Below the pieces are notes generated by a model. It did no database searches. It was not told the origin of the DNA and saw only the letters and a program-made list of their open reading frames with translations. DNA of 64,000 bases from Humulus lupulus (Eukaryota > Streptophyta > Magnoliopsida > Rosales > Cannabaceae): contig NC_084798.1 in NCBI RefSeq assembly GCF_963169125.1, positions 199,573,481 through 199,637,480 on the forward strand, given 5' to 3'. How positions within the stretch are numbered: position 1 is the stretch's first letter; the number at the start of each line of letters is the position of its first letter. Shown here one piece after another: positions 48,801 to 60,061 of this stretch. A program made the position numbers and the translations under genes.

Positions 48801-49311
48801 ATGTGCTTCTAATTGAGCATAACTATAACGACCAGCGCACAACGTGCTATTGCCGCCCTTGACTAATAAGTCAAGCCTTTCTCAATAAGATAATGCAAAC
48901 AGACACCTATCATATGTCAAATATCCAAATGCAGGACATTCAGGTTGCTTACTCAACAATCATTAGCATAATTATGATAATGCACATTTACAGAGACTCA
49001 AGCTCTGATCAATCTCATATTCAATATTCATGCTATGCCCTTATCACATGTGCTGCTATGCATTTACAATACAATCAGTGTCCATTTATAGAGCACTCAA
49101 CATGTTTCATCAACAATCACCAGCATAATTATAACCATGCACATCCAAACATCCAGATCTAAGGCATTCTACATGCTTAATCAATAACCACAAGCATAAT
49201 TATAATCATGCACAATTACAGAGACTCAAGCTCTGATCAATTCCATATTCAACATTCATGCCATGCCATAACCGTATATATCATATGCATCACATACTGG
49301 GTGCAGTTTTC
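45878..49311 (-). repeat. gypsy 5' LTR of minus-strand element, interrupted
   Basis: It starts TGTAACGTCCTACTAC at 45878. After 16 bases a complete solo LTR (45894-47824) is inserted, and the host LTR resumes at 47825 with ACTACCCAGGGACCG. It then runs through the conserved GCATATGTACAC block (48108) and a cluster of GACTAATAAGTC dyads (48345-48870) to 49311. There it joins another LTR inside ...GCAGTTTTC|ATACCTGC. The remainder of this LTR appears to be 51658-52689. Confidence 0.75.
45894..47824 (-). repeat. Solo LTR (1.93 kb) with TSD ACTAC
   Basis: It starts TGTAATGACCC and ends GGACTCTACA, flanked by identical ACTAC at 45889-45893 and 47825-47829. There is no internal region. A TATA box read on the minus strand (CTCTATAAATAGG, near 47071-47082) suggests minus orientation. 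Near 47259-47387 it has four GATATATC palindromes in GCGATATATCGC contexts. Its family differs from the surrounding gypsy LTRs. Confidence 0.92.
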
Positions 49312-51657
49312 ATACCTGCACCACATAGCACCCGTGAGCTGAAGCTCAGCAAGAAAACTCAATATGCTCATGAACCGTAATAACATATTACTAAATCATA
49401 ATAGGCATGCCTAGCAATAATAGCCATATTCATGCATGCAAATAAGTCCAAATAATGGTTATGGGCCATGCCCTTTGTATAGATAACTTATGGGCCCTGC
49501 CCTTTGTATTGATGACTATCAAGTCATAATGAGAATAGATGGCCAATGTGTCCATCTAAAAGAAGTGACTCAAATAAGTGACAATTAAGTCACACACTGG
49601 GGCTCCGTACCCTAATAAGATGAGTGAATATCACTTTATGATTTTGGTAATCATATTGGGGCTTGTAGCCCTAATCAGATGAGCGATTAACACTTTAAGA
49701 TTCTGAGAATCATGCTGGGGCTTGTAGCCCTAATCAGATGAGTGAGTCACACTTTGGGCTCCGCACCCTAATCAGATAAGTGACTAAAGAGTCACACTTT
49801 AGGCTCTGCACCCTAATCAGATAAGTGACTAATGAGTGAGTCATGAACTTGGGCTCAGCACCCATAGCCATGTGACGTTGCAATCACCCGAGCTTTTTGG
49901 CCCTGGCTCTAAGTAACTAGCCTTTAGACTAGACAAGCGCTTTTAGTTTTCATCAAACTTGAGGTCGGTCAAGCATTAATGCTCATGATGATTCATTCAA
50001 TGCTTATGTTGATTAGATCTAATCGTTTCGGCTTGTGTTGGACACATCAATATTGTTCTTGACTCTTAAGCCAATACCATACGACTCGTGCCGATTTCTG
50101 ACTCATGGGTCACTGCCATACACAAGTAAGCAATGCAACTAGGCATATATCATATGTCCATTATCCAAATGTAGGGCATTCTTTATGCTTACTTAACAAT
50201 CACTAACATAAGGATGATCATCCACATTTACAGAGACTCAAGCTCTGATCAATTCCATATTCAATATTCATGTCATGCCCTAATCATATGTATCTCATGC
50301 ATCACATACTGGATGCAGTTTTCTTACCTTTGGTCCAAGCACAGGTTACCAATAAAGAAGCCACAAGCACAATCCTGTTTCCAAGCCCCTAATGATAACC
50401 TAGTCACAACCATAATATAAAACCTCATCGAAATGAGTAAATAAATACTTCCAAACCCAAACCTAGCCTTTGGGACGTCGTATCCCACTCAACTGGGTAG
50501 TAGGATCGATCCCAGACCCCTAGAGTTAAGTTCCCATGACTAAAAACCAAATCTGGGAAAAATTTCCCTAAAGCGTCGCGGCCCTCCCCTAGCCTTGCGC
50601 CGCGGCCCACCTCCAAACAGAGGCTAAACCCATTTCTTCATGTGCCTAGTGCCGCGGCGCACCACCTTGCGCCACAACCCTAACTGCCCATCAGCCAACT
50701 TCACCTTCTTCGTCAAGCCTTGGTCGCGGCGCCCAAGAACAGGGTCGCGACCCGACCCGACCACAAACCCAGCCAAAAACCTCATTTTTCCTCTTTAAAA
50801 TCCTTCCCAAAACCTACTCAAACATATCCAAATCCCAAAATCAAAGTTCCCAAACATCCCCATGATCCAAAACCAACAAAACCTAAGCCTCAATCAAATC
50901 AAAAACTCATCAAATCATAAAATTCAATCAAAGCTTAAAAACTTTAAATACTTAGAACTTAAAACTTGGATTACCTCTGATTGAGTTGTTTCCCAACTAA
51001 ATCCTCCGACTAATAAGCTTCTAATCTTCCCTAGAATCGCTATGCCTAGATCCTCGATTGAATTTGAGTCATAAAACTCAAGTTTCCTTCGAAAATGCGA
51101 TCAGGTGTCAAAAATGGAACTTTGAGGGAGAGAGAACGTTCTGAACGTTCTTTTTTATTTCTTAACATGTTACTTCAAGCTTAAGTAACCTCAAGCAATT
51201 CCTAATGCTCGAGGTCCCAAAAACGTCCCCCGGGGTAAAATAGTCAAAACTCCCAGAATTTCCCCCTGATCTCACTAACTCCCAATTTATCATCAAATAT
51301 TTATTCCCATTACCTAATATCTCGATAATGTGCTAAATACCCCTTAACTCACTCCGAGTCAAGTATAAATCCCGTTGTGACTTTCCCACTAGCTTGTTTC
51401 CTAGGATCATCTCGTGTTGTGTAACCCTAGCATAACCAAATAATAATGAAGCACCACACACATGCCACATATATGCCAAATATGCCCAAAATGGCAAAAA
51501 ATATGAAAATTACCCAATTAATCAGAAATGGGTTCACATGCATAATTAATACACCTAAACATGCATATTATCATTTAATTGCATAATAAATCAATTATGG
51601 CCCTCCCGACCTCCTAATCAAGGCCCTAAGCCTTATTAGGAAATTTGGGTCATTACA
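49312..51657 (-). repeat. gypsy LTR lacking one end
   Basis: It begins inside the LTR at ACCTGCACCACATAGCACCC, missing about 350 bp of the TG end, and runs to GGGTCATTACA at 51657. It is the same broad family as the LTR around it. It carries TAATCAGATGAGTGA repeats near 49615-49830. The left junction shares ACCT with the sequence it replaced. Confidence 0.75.
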
Positions 51658-52689
51658 TATCTTATGACGCGGCCCTACCTGCTCAACAGCCAGTCTCCTC
51701 CTTCTTCAAGCCTGGGCCGCGGCGCCTTAGAACAAGGTCGCTGCCCAACCACGAACCAGCCCAAAAACCTGTGTTTTCTTCATTTTAAAACCTTCCAAAA
51801 TCCTACCCAAACATTTCCAAATCCAAAAATCAAAGTTCCCAAACATCCTAATTATTCAATACCAATAAAACCCAAGCTTCAATTCATTCAAAAACTCATC
51901 AACACACAAAATCCAATTCAAGCTTAAAAACTTTTAAAATGTAAAACTTAAAACTTGGATTACCTCCAATTGAGTTGTTTCCCAACTAAATCCTCCGGAT
52001 AAAAACTTCTAATCTTCCCTAGAATTGCTATGCCTCGATTCTTGCTTGAATCCGAGTCCTAAAACTCAAGTTTCCTTTGAAAATGTAATCGAATGTCGAA
52101 AATGGAACTTTGAGGGAGAGAGAACGTTCTGAACGTTCTTTTTATTTCTTAACATGTTACTTCAAGCTTAAGTAACCTCAAGAAAATCCTAATGATCGGG
52201 GTCTCAAAAACACCCATGGGGTAAAATAGTCAAAATTCCTAGAATTTCCCCTGATCTCACTAACTCCCAATTTATCACCAAATATTCGTTCCCATTACCC
52301 AATATCTCTGTAATGTGCTGAATACCCCCTGACTCACTTCGAGTCAAGTATAAATCTCATTGTGACTTTCCCACTAGTTTGCCTCCTAGGATCGTTTCGT
52401 GCTGTGTAACCCAAGCATAACCAAATAATAATGAAGCACCACACATATACCACATACATGCCAAATATGCCCAAAATGGCCAAAATACGAAAAATTGCCC
52501 AATTAAACATAAATGGGCCCACATGCATATTTAATACACCTAAACATGCATATCAAGTCATATTATGATGTTATTCACATATTCACATAATGATACACAT
52601 AAATATCACATAATCATATAATTTCAGGATTTGCCATCCTGGCCCCCTAACCAAGGCTCTAAGCCTTATTAGGAAATTTGGGCATCACA
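51658..52689 (-). repeat. Remaining end of the interrupted gypsy LTR
   Basis: It starts TATCTTATGACGCGGCCC, matching the interior of the LTR at 40973, and ends GGGCATCACA at 52689. It abuts plus-strand reverse transcriptase sequence with no linker. Confidence 0.7.
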
Positions 52690-55287
52690 GGGCGCACCAG
52701 TTCTCTTCGTGAAGCCAAAAGATGGTTCTCTGAGGATGTGTATCGATTATAGAGAATTGAATAAGTTAAATATCAAGAACAACTATCCTCTGCCAAAGAT
52801 TGATCATTTGTTTGATCAGTTATAGGGTAGGACGGTATTCTCCAAGATAGATCTTCGATCTGGTTATCACCAGTTGAGGATCAGGGAGGAGGATATACCG
52901 AAGATAACTTTTCACATCAGGTATGGGCATTATGAGTTTTTGGTGATGCATTTGGATTGACTAATGACCCAGGAAAATTTATGAATCTGATGAACAAGGT
53001 GTACAAAGACTACCTGGATCGGTTTATGGTCATTTTTATTGACGATATACTGGTATACTCTCAGTTAGAGACAGAGCATGAGCAACTTCTCAGATTAGTA
53101 CTACAGAGGCTGAGAGAGCACACGATGTATGAAAAATTCAAGAAGTACGAGTTCTGGTTGCCACATGTGACTTTCTTAGGACACATAGTCAGTAAGGATG
53201 GAATCATGGTCGATCCAGCGAAGAATGAGGCGGTCAGAGATTGGCCAATGCCGAAGAATGCTTTAGAGATCAGAAGTTTCTTGGGATTGGAATGTTATTT
53301 AGACGCTTTGTGGAGGGGTTTTCCAAGATTGTGTCACCACTGACAGAGTTGACACACAAGAATTAGAAGTTCATATGGTTAGACCGGTGTGAGGGTAGTT
53401 TCTAGAGACTGAAGAAGAGTATGATCACCGCTCCATTTCTGAGTCTTCCTACAGATCAGGACAAGTTTTTATTATTGTGATGCCTCGAGACAGGGCCTAG
53501 GTTGTGTCCTTATGCAGACAGGGAAGGTGATTGCCTATGCATCACGTCAGCTGAAGAAGTATGAGCAGAGGTACCCCACACATATTCTAGAACTTGCAGC
53601 AACAGTTTTTGCACTGAAGGTGTGGTGGCACTACTTATATGGTGATAAGTGTGAGATATACACAGATCACAAGAGTTTGAAATACTTCTTCACCCAGAAG
53701 GACTTGAACATGAGGCAAAGACGTTGGTTAGAGCTGGTGAAGGATTATGATTGTGAGATCCTCTATCACCCAGGGAAAGCCAACATGGTGGCGGATGCCT
53801 TAAGCTGGAAGGATCCAGGACAATTGTAAAGTTCGAGGCAGATATATAAGGAGTTGGCAAAGTATATGACTAGAGCAAGTATTGAGCTAGTGGTGGGCTA
53901 GTTAGCCAACATTACCCTGTAGTCTACTCTTTTAGAAAGGATCAAGGAGAAACAGTTGAGTGACCCACAGTTGGGAAGGATTAGAGGGGACGTTCTAGCT
54001 GGAGTGGCTAAGGAATATATAGTGTCAGACATGGGTATATTGAGATACTAGGATCAGACGGGAGATTCTTAATGAATCTCATACTACCCCTTATTCTCTA
54101 CATCCAGACACCAAAAAGATGTACCAGGATCTGAAAGCTTTATATTGGATGCCTGGGATGAAGAGGGAAGTGACTAAGTACGTGGCAAAGTGCCTGACCT
54201 GTCAACAAGTCAAGCTAGAGCATTAGAGACCAGCAGGGCTATTACAGCCTCTGGACATCCTAGAGTGGAAATGAGAGGACATCACGATGGATTTCGTGGT
54301 AGGGTTGCCCAGGACAGTGGGACAACATGATTCAGTCTGGGTCATCATGGATCGGTATATGAAATTATCTCACTTTCTACCAGTGAGGACGAACTACATA
54401 GTAGACCAGTATGCAAATCTCTATGTGAGAGAGATAGTACTCCTTCATGGGACTCTAAGGTCTATCGCATTGAATAGGGACCCTATATTTACTTCCAAGT
54501 TTTGGGGAAGTTTACAGAAGGCTATGGGTACATAGCAGAAGTTCAGTACAGCTTATCATCCTCAGACTGACGGTCAGTCTGAGAGGACTATCCAGATACT
54601 GGAGGACATGCTGAGAGCATGTGTATTGGACTTTTAAGGGTCCTGGAATAAATATTTTCCTCTGATAGAGTTTTCATATAATAACATCTACCAGTCGACT
54701 ATTGGAATGACACCTTATGAGATGTTGTATGGTAGGAAGTGTAGATCGCCCATTCACGGGAATGAGATGGGTGAGAGGAAATATATGAGTCTTGAGGTAG
54801 TTTAGAGGACCACTGAGGCTATTGAAAAGATTAAATCTTGGATTCTCGTGTCTCAGAGTAGAAAGAAGAGTTATTCAGACCCAAAGCGGAGGAACGTGGA
54901 GTTCCAAGTGGGAGACTATGTCTTCCTTAGGGTTTCACCACTGAGAGGGGTGAAGAGATTTGGGAAGAAAGGCAAGCTGAGCCCTAGGTTTGTTGGACCA
55001 TTTGAGATCTTGGAGATGATCGGTTAGGTGGCCTATAGGTTGGCCTTACCCCCAACATTGTCTAGTTTGCACAACGTACTTTATATTTCCATGTTGAGGA
55101 AGTATGTATCAGATGAGACTCATGTGTTGAGTTGTGAGGATTTGAAACTGGAGGTAAATTTATCCTATGAAGAGCAACCATTTCAGATTTTAGATAGGAA
55201 TGACAAGGTTCTGAGGAACAAGACTATACCTTTAGTTAAGGTATTATGGAGGAACAACAAGGTCAAGGAAGCGACATGAGAGTTAGA
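52690..55287 (+). pseudogene. gypsy pol: RT, RNase H, integrase (25-kb element), broken
   Basis: The plus strand begins within RT at [20 protein letters not shown], then [20 protein letters not shown]. After a frame change near 52955 the catalytic FIDDILVYS is present. RNase H and its tail follow ([46 protein letters not shown]). The integrase has a zinc-binding region (CLTCQQVK), a core ([23 protein letters not shown]) and a C-terminal GKLSPRFVGPFEI. A chromodomain-like tail ends in NKVKEAT. About ten stops and at least two frameshifts disable it. Several stops replace Gln or Trp. The solo LTR at 55293 enters near its last codons; the final codons continue at 57471. Confidence 0.93.
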
Positions 55288-55292
55288 GGCAG

Positions 55293-57465
55293 TGTAACGC
55301 CCCAAACTCCAAGGACCGTTACGGTGTGCCTTGTAAATAGTGCTAAACTCACTAACTGAGTAATTTGGCCAAAATCGTGAACTAAGTATGATTAGCGGTT
55401 TAGGGATTAAAAACTTTGGTTAGGATGTAACGTTTCACTAGAACATTTAATATATACATTGGGATCCCGAAAATATAATTTCAGAGTTTATTACAGAAAA
55501 TATTTACAACAGGCCGTTCTAAGCGGCAAAACAGGGTTCAACCCTAGTTCCACTTTAAACCTCGGCCGTGGCGGACGAGTAGCTGCATATGTACACGTCA
55601 TCACCTATGCTCTCCAACTCAAGGATGGTCCAGCTTCCTCTTGCCTTTACCTGCACCACGTAGCACCCGTGAGCCAAAGCCCAGCAAGAAAACACAATAG
55701 AGCATGATATAATATCAACAACGATCATAATAACCATTCGAGACTATCATTCCAAGCAAATAGGTGACAATAGCCAAAAGTCACAATAATGAGCATCGCT
55801 CCCTCTAGCCATGTGACGATAGGGTCACCAGGGCTTAACCGATAAGTGATTCTTTCTTAAGTTTGATTAGGACAGGTGCAAGGTGATTAGTCACCAGCAT
55901 AACCTTCCTCACGACTCTAGAGTCGAAACTATGGACAACGTCCCTTAGCCATGTGACAAACGGTCACCGGGGTCATATACCTTGGCTATAGTCATCTGGT
56001 CGTAGACCAGGCAAGCGCTTATAAGTTCTTCGACCCTAGGGTCAATGCGTGATTCTCAACTTTAGAGTCGGTCCCTGACTAGTCAGTGCCATACACAAGC
56101 AAGTCATGCCACCAATCGTATACCACATGTTCAATATCCATAAACAAGGTATTTAGCATGCTTACTAAACAGATACCAGTACAATTAGGACCATGCACAA
56201 CCACAGAGGCTCAAGCTCTGAAAAATATCATACCCAGTATACAAAGCATGTCCTAATCACATGTTTCTCATGCATCATATGCAATATATCCAGCAATCCA
56301 ACATGCACCAATAACAGCCATGCATGTCACGTTTAATAGTCAACCAACATGCATCAAGAATAGCCATGCATGTCATACATAATAATCAACCGACATGCAT
56401 CAATAATAACCACGCATGTCATACTCAGTAATCAACCAACATGCATCATAATAGCCCAAAAACCAGCAATGCACCAGCAAACTCCCCTGCGTTTTTCCTC
56501 TCAAACCAGCCTTTCAAACTTGTCCCAAACCCCAACCTAACACCCAATTCAACCACCAAACATCCTCTACAACTCACCCTCATCAAAACCCAAAGTAAAC
56601 ATCACCCAAACCTCCATTAATTCAAACTTTCTACAAGTGATTCACAAGTAAAAAGCTACAACTCAAAACAGAGTATGAACTAGAAATTAATGGTAGAAAC
56701 TTACCCCAAACATGATTTGAATCCTTCCCAATGGCTAAACTCAAGCTAAACCTCCCCAAGCTTGACTCCCTAGCTTGCTTCCTCAAGATAGGCTCTCAAA
56801 ACTTAAAGAAGAGGGTGAAGGAGAACTTGTACGGGAAGGAAGGAAGAAAGAGAGGATAGGCTCTGTTTTAATATCAATCCACAGCCTTCCAAAATTCCTA
56901 AGGCTGATATAAATCCTTAAGGTCAAAAGACCATAATGCCCCTAGGCCAATTTAAAAGCTTCTAAACACTCCCAAGGGTAAATTCGTCATTTCTAACCTA
57001 TACCGTTAATTATAATTAACGCTCTCCAATTCTCGCTATTCTCAAAATTCTCAAATGCCAATAAATCACATCTCGTTACCCTAAAATCCCCGGTAACGCT
57101 ATAATCATTAAATTCACCCTGAGACTCACCCCGAGCCCCGAACTTAAACCCGCTATGACTAGACCGAACACTTACATCTCATGATCGTCTCATGTCGATA
57201 GCTCGAACCAATCCACCTTATAATGTGGCTATATTAATTAATCACAATCACACACCCAAAATATACAATTACGCCCATAGTGGCCAAATTACCAAATTAC
57301 CCTCATAATTAACATATGAGCCCATATGCATGCATCTACCATCATATAATAATATAATCCACGTAAACATGCATATAATCATTAAATACTATAATAAATC
57401 AATTATGGCCCTCCCGGCCTCCTAATCAAGGTCCTAAACCTTATTAGGAAATTTGGGGCATTACA
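55293..57465 (-). repeat. Ty3/gypsy solo LTR (2.17 kb) with TSD GGCAG
   Basis: It starts TGTAACGCCCCAAAC and ends GGGGCATTACA, flanked by identical GGCAG at 55288-55292 and 57466-57470. The host pol frame rejoins across it (ELEA to ATATGCAGAATTGG, reading MQNWYPKLF). It matches the LTR at 1-1929 closely. It contains the perfect palindromes CGACTCTAGAGTCG (55912-55925) and GACCCTAGGGTC (56032-56043). Confidence 0.95.
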
Positions 57466-57542
57466 GGCAGATATGCAGAATTGGTATCCCAAGCTATTCA
57501 GGTAAAATTTTGAGGAAAAAATTTCAATAATGAGGGGATTGT

Positions 57543-58140
57543 TGTAACGTCTCAAATTACCTAATAAGGCTTAGGACCTTAATTAGGGGGTCATGATGGA
57601 AAATTATGGAAAATTATGTGAGTTAATTATGAAATATCTCTTTACGTGATATCTGTGTATCATTATATGATTATGTGAGGTATATTATAATATGACTGGA
57701 TATGCATGTGTTAGGTGTATTAAATATGCATGTGGGCCCGCTTCTTATTAGAAGGGCAACTTTCGTAATTTGGCTCATTACGGGTATATTTGGAGTATAT
57801 GTGTGAGACCACATTATTATGTTGGTATATTTGGGTTACTTGGCACGAGGCGATCCTAGGGAGTAAGTTAGCGGGAAAGTCACAACGAGACCGAATACCC
57901 GACTCATGGTGAGTCAAGTGGTATTTTCGATATTTAGTGCATTACTGGGATATTGGGTAACAGTGATAAATGTTCAAGGATATATTCAGATTTAGTGAGA
58001 TTATGAAAGAATTTAAGGGATTTTGACCATTTTACCCTTGGGGCTGTTTTTGGGTACCCGAAGGCTCAAGATTTACTTAGAGTTACTTGAACTCTAAGTA
58101 ACCTCGCATAAAACGAAAAACACAAAAAAATATAGGAGTT

Positions 58141-58187
<47 letters not shown>

Positions 58188-60061
58188 ATTGATTGGGAAT
58201 TCTTTTAATCTAGAAGGAATCGAAGCTAATTTAGGCTAGAGATTGCTCGGGGAGAAGCTTGGCATCATGCTGGGCAGCAGAGGTAACGATTTATAGCCTC
58301 AAATCTATGTATTTCTGTAGTTTTTAGCTGAGTTTTAGAGTTTTAGAAACTCAATCTCAATTTGGAGATTTGATGAAGTTTTGGCCAAGTTTTAGCTTGG
58401 GTTTTGAGGGTAATGAGGTACTGAGTTGATTGCGAACTTTGTTTTTGGATTTAGCTATGTTTGGATAGGTTTTTGGTGAGTTTTAGGTTGAAGAAAACGG
58501 GGAAAAAACTGGGTTTTCATGGCGAGACGCGGCCCTGTTCTGGGGGCACCGCGACTCTCATGAACATAGGGAGAATGAGGTGCTGAACCTCCATTTGAGC
58601 TGCGACGCAAGTAGGGGGTACCGCGGCGCATGTGGTCCAGAGGAAAGCCCTTAGTCTCTTTGACTTGAGGCGGGTCATGGCTCTTTTGCCTTGGGCCGCG
58701 ATGCTTGAATGGCTTTGAGCCACGGGAAGGTTTTGAGTGCGGGAACTCAAACCTAAGGGCTCGAGATCGTCCTACTACCCAGTTTAGTAGAATTCGACAT
58801 CCCAGAGGAAAATACTCGGTGTGGAAGCCTTTATTCGTTCATTTTTAACAAGATTCTCTATTATGGTTATGACTAGGTTATCGTTAAGGGCTCGGAATCG
58901 AGATCATGCTCGAGGGCCGTTCTTATTATATATTACACTTGAACCTAAGGTAAGAAAACTGCTCCCAATATGTGATATATGTGATTAGGGCCTTGCCCGA
59001 TTGTTGATTGTAACTATGAATAGGGCTCGTGTCCCTGAGAATGAACGTGATTAAGGTTATGTTTGTGCTCTAATTAAGCATGCTTGAATGCTCTATATCG
59101 AGATAATTGTTTAATGATTTCATGCATTGTCTGCATAATTAGGGCTTGACCCCATTAGGGAACATGGTTATGACTGTGTTTGTGTTTAATTGGTTGAGAT
59201 ATATGGTTGTTATGTATGCATACTTGTATTGTCTGGAGTATGCTTGTCTGTATCTGCATCTATTTGCCTGGTTATTTGAATATCTGGTTAAGGCATTTAC
59301 TTATTAGTCAAGGGCAACAATAGCGCATTGCACGCTGGTCAGGAGGCTTAGGTCTAATCAGGGATGTACTATTACGTTGGCCGACCCTATGGTCGTTGTA
59401 AAACAAAGCGCTTGGCTAGTTACTCAGAGCTAAGGGTAAAGGGCCCTAGGTGACTTTATGGTCACATAGCTAGGGCATAGGGCCCCAGATTGACTCTATG
59501 GTCATCTATTCAGGGCAGCGGGCCCTAGAATGATCTTATGATCATTTATTTGTAATTGTATGCATGCATGAGTAGGTTATTACTACTGGGCATGCTAGAT
59601 ATGCATTTGGAATCTGTATTTACCGTTCATGCATATATTTAAGTTTTCTTTCTGGGCCTTCGCTCACGGGTGCTATGTGGGGCAGGTAAGGGGAAAGGAA
59701 AGCTAGACCAGCCATGAGTTGGAGAGCTTTGGTGGCAGCGTGTACATGTGCGGCTGCTCGACCACCACGGCCAAGGATATCTCAGAGGAACTAGGGTTAT
59801 ATCCCTTATTTTGCCGCTTAGGTCGGCTGGTTGTAACTTTTGACTCGTATATACCCTTTTAAACATTTGTTTGTATCATTTTGGGATCCCATGTATGTAC
59901 TAAAGTTTTAAATGAAAAGTCAATGTTTCCTTTTGACCAAAATTTTTAACTTTAACCCTTGACATTAACCTTAGTTACACGTTTATAACCAAATGACTTG
60001 ATTAGCAAGTCTGACATTTTAAGTACACATTGTAAGGGTCCTGGATTACGAGGACGTTACA
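57543..60061 (+). repeat. 3' LTR of the 25-kb gypsy element
   Basis: It starts TGTAACGTCTC after a polypurine-like tract GAGGGGATT (57532-57540) and ends GAGGACGTTACA (2519 bp). The TSD GATAG follows. It has a (TC)n run near 58144-58188 and the same donor-like sites as the 5' LTR (near 58948 and 59686). Confidence 0.92.

Larger units (their letters stand above)
34957..60061 (+). mobile_element. Ty3/gypsy (Tekay/Del-like) element, 25.1 kb with nested insertions
   Basis: Terminal LTRs of the same family lie at 34957-37446 and 57543-60061. They are flanked by the identical 5-mer GATAG (34952-34956 and 60062-60066), and host hAT transposase sequence joins across the site. Inside are a PBS (37450), gag (from about 38003) and pol (52690-57.5 kb), all plus strand. 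About 14 kb of unrelated minus-strand LTR/internal sequence replaces the zinc-knuckle and protease region. The two LTRs differ visibly, so the insertion is old. Pol residues such as EEQPFQILDRNDKVLRNKTI near its end match the chromodomain-like tail of Tekay/Del elements. Confidence 0.9.

Noticed and set aside
48345..48870. Repeated GACTAATAAGTC as a CRISPR-like array
   Set aside because: Spacers are not unique or regular, the repeats are short dyads within an LTR, and the genome is a plant's.
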